Part shown: piece after piece, positions 5,152-5,841 of the stretch | How the letters are laid out: each line of letters begins with the position of its first letter | Numbering within the stretch: position 1 is the first letter of the stretch | Origin: Prevotella sp. | Lineage (GTDB): Bacteria > Bacteroidota > Bacteroidia > Bacteroidales > Bacteroidaceae | NCBI GenBank assembly: GCA_022732315.1 | Contig: JAIJUV010000165.1 | Span: forward strand, 1-5,841 | Length of the DNA stretch: 5,841 nucleotides | Direction of reading: 5' to 3' | The notes under the pieces: model-generated | What the model saw: the letters and a program-made list of their open reading frames with translations, nothing else | Told to the model about the DNA's origin: nothing | Database searches by the model: none | Program-made: the position numbers and the translations under genes

Positions 5152-5814
5152 ATGAACGATTTTAGAAAATATGCTACCAAGCATCTTGGTATGAATGGTA
5201 TGGTGCTTGACGACGTGATGAATGCGCAGGCTAAGTATTTGAACCCTTACATTCTGGAGGAGCGTCAGCTGAACGTTACCCAGATGGACGTGTTCTCCCG
5301 ACTGATGATGGACCGCATCATCTTCCTGGGAACCGAGATTGATGATTACACTGCCAACACGCTGCAGGCTCAGCTGCTCTATCTCGACTCTGTGGATAGC
5401 GGCAAGGATATCTCTATCTATCTGAACAGTCCTGGCGGTAGTGTTACTGCCGGATTGGGTATCTATGATACCATGCAGTTTATCTCCAGCGATGTGGCTA
5501 CCATCTGCACCGGTATGGCTGCTTCCATGGCTGCCGTGCTGCTCGTTTCCGGTAAGGAGGGCAAGCGTTCTGCCTTGCCTCATAGCCGCGTGATGATTCA
5601 CCAGCCATTGGGTGGCGTGCAGGGTCAGGCTTCCGACATCGAGATTGAGGCTCGCGAGATTCTGAAGATGAAGAAGGAACTCTATACCATCATCTCTGAG
5701 CACTCTCATACTCCATACGACAAGGTTTATGCCGACAGCGACCGCAACTACTGGATGATTGCCGAGGAGGCTAAGGAGTATGGTATGATTGACAATGTGC
5801 TGGTACGCAAGTAA
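5152..5814 (+). CDS. clpP: ATP-dependent Clp protease proteolytic subunit ClpP
   Basis: This is a serine protease that forms a two-ring, 14-subunit chamber and degrades proteins fed by ClpX or another Clp ATPase. The catalytic serine is Ser125 in the block TGMAASMAAVLL (120-131), the histidine is His150 in RVMIHQP (146-152), and the acid is probably Asp195 in YADSDRNYWM. The oxyanion/substrate strand LNSPGGSVTAG (91-101) is intact, as is the C-terminal EEAKEYGMID block. It has 220 residues against about 207 in E. coli; the extra length is N-terminal, before the conserved R-I-I-F-L-G start of the fold at 55-60, and includes a region that may be a propeptide. ATG 5152 is the first good start after the promoter; a later Met (Met14) is possible. 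clpX would be expected just beyond the window. Confidence 0.96.
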   Translation: MNDFRKYATKHLGMNGMVLDDVMNAQAKYLNPYILEERQLNVTQMDVFSRLMMDRIIFLGTEIDDYTANTLQAQLLYLDSVDSGKDISIYLNSPGGSVTAGLGIYDTMQFISSDVATICTGMAASMAAVLLVSGKEGKRSALPHSRVMIHQPLGGVQGQASDIEIEAREILKMKKELYTIISEHSHTPYDKVYADSDRNYWMIAEEAKEYGMIDNVLVRK

Positions 5815-5841
5815 TCCTACTATATATAATAGGTATATATA

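Noticed and set aside
5143..5709. Open frame opposite clpP
   Set aside because: ClpP is unmistakable on the + strand; the antisense frame is a shadow.

Overview
The window looks like chromosome of a gut-type Bacteroidota, most likely a Prevotella/Segatella relative. This rests on three things. The protein sequences resemble that group, especially the Rpn-family tail, the trigger factor and ClpP. Leaders are A-rich with no clear Shine-Dalgarno sequence. All four intergenic promoter candidates carry the Bacteroidota -7 element TAnnTTTG. The genus is an inference, not a proof.

Layout: (1) 2-553 (+), the C-terminal part of an Rpn-family PD-(D/E)XK nuclease/putative transposase cut by the window edge. 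(2) 554-927, a 374-base gene-free stretch between two convergent genes. It holds nine phase-locked 22-bp units whose palindromic core changes from TGAGSCTCA to TGAAGCNNGCTTCA halfway, then a second repeat family (CGTGAGGGAT). A further copy of that second family lies inside the 3' end of the next gene. (3) 928-2541 (-), mlaE and mlaF, the permease and ATPase of an MCE/Mla-type lipid transporter, separated by a 12-bp tandem repeat. (4) 2542-2674, a divergent promoter region. (5) 2675-3502 (+), lptB, the ATPase of LPS export. (6) 3658-5016 (+), tig (trigger factor). (7) 5152-5814 (+), clpP. A 13-bp perfect inverted repeat brackets the predicted clpP promoter between tig and clpP. The last 27 bases are AT-rich intergenic DNA; clpX would be the usual next gene.

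Functionally, the middle block is outer-membrane lipid traffic: Mla-type phospholipid transport one way and LPS export the other way, from a shared divergent region. The right block is protein quality control: the ribosome-bound chaperone followed by the Clp protease subunit. The coding genes are ordinary housekeeping genes. The unusual material is in the repeats: the 622-872 array beside the Rpn gene, its apparent intrusion into the mlaF tail, and the promoter-bracketing inverted repeat upstream of clpP. No tRNA, rRNA or CRISPR array was seen.
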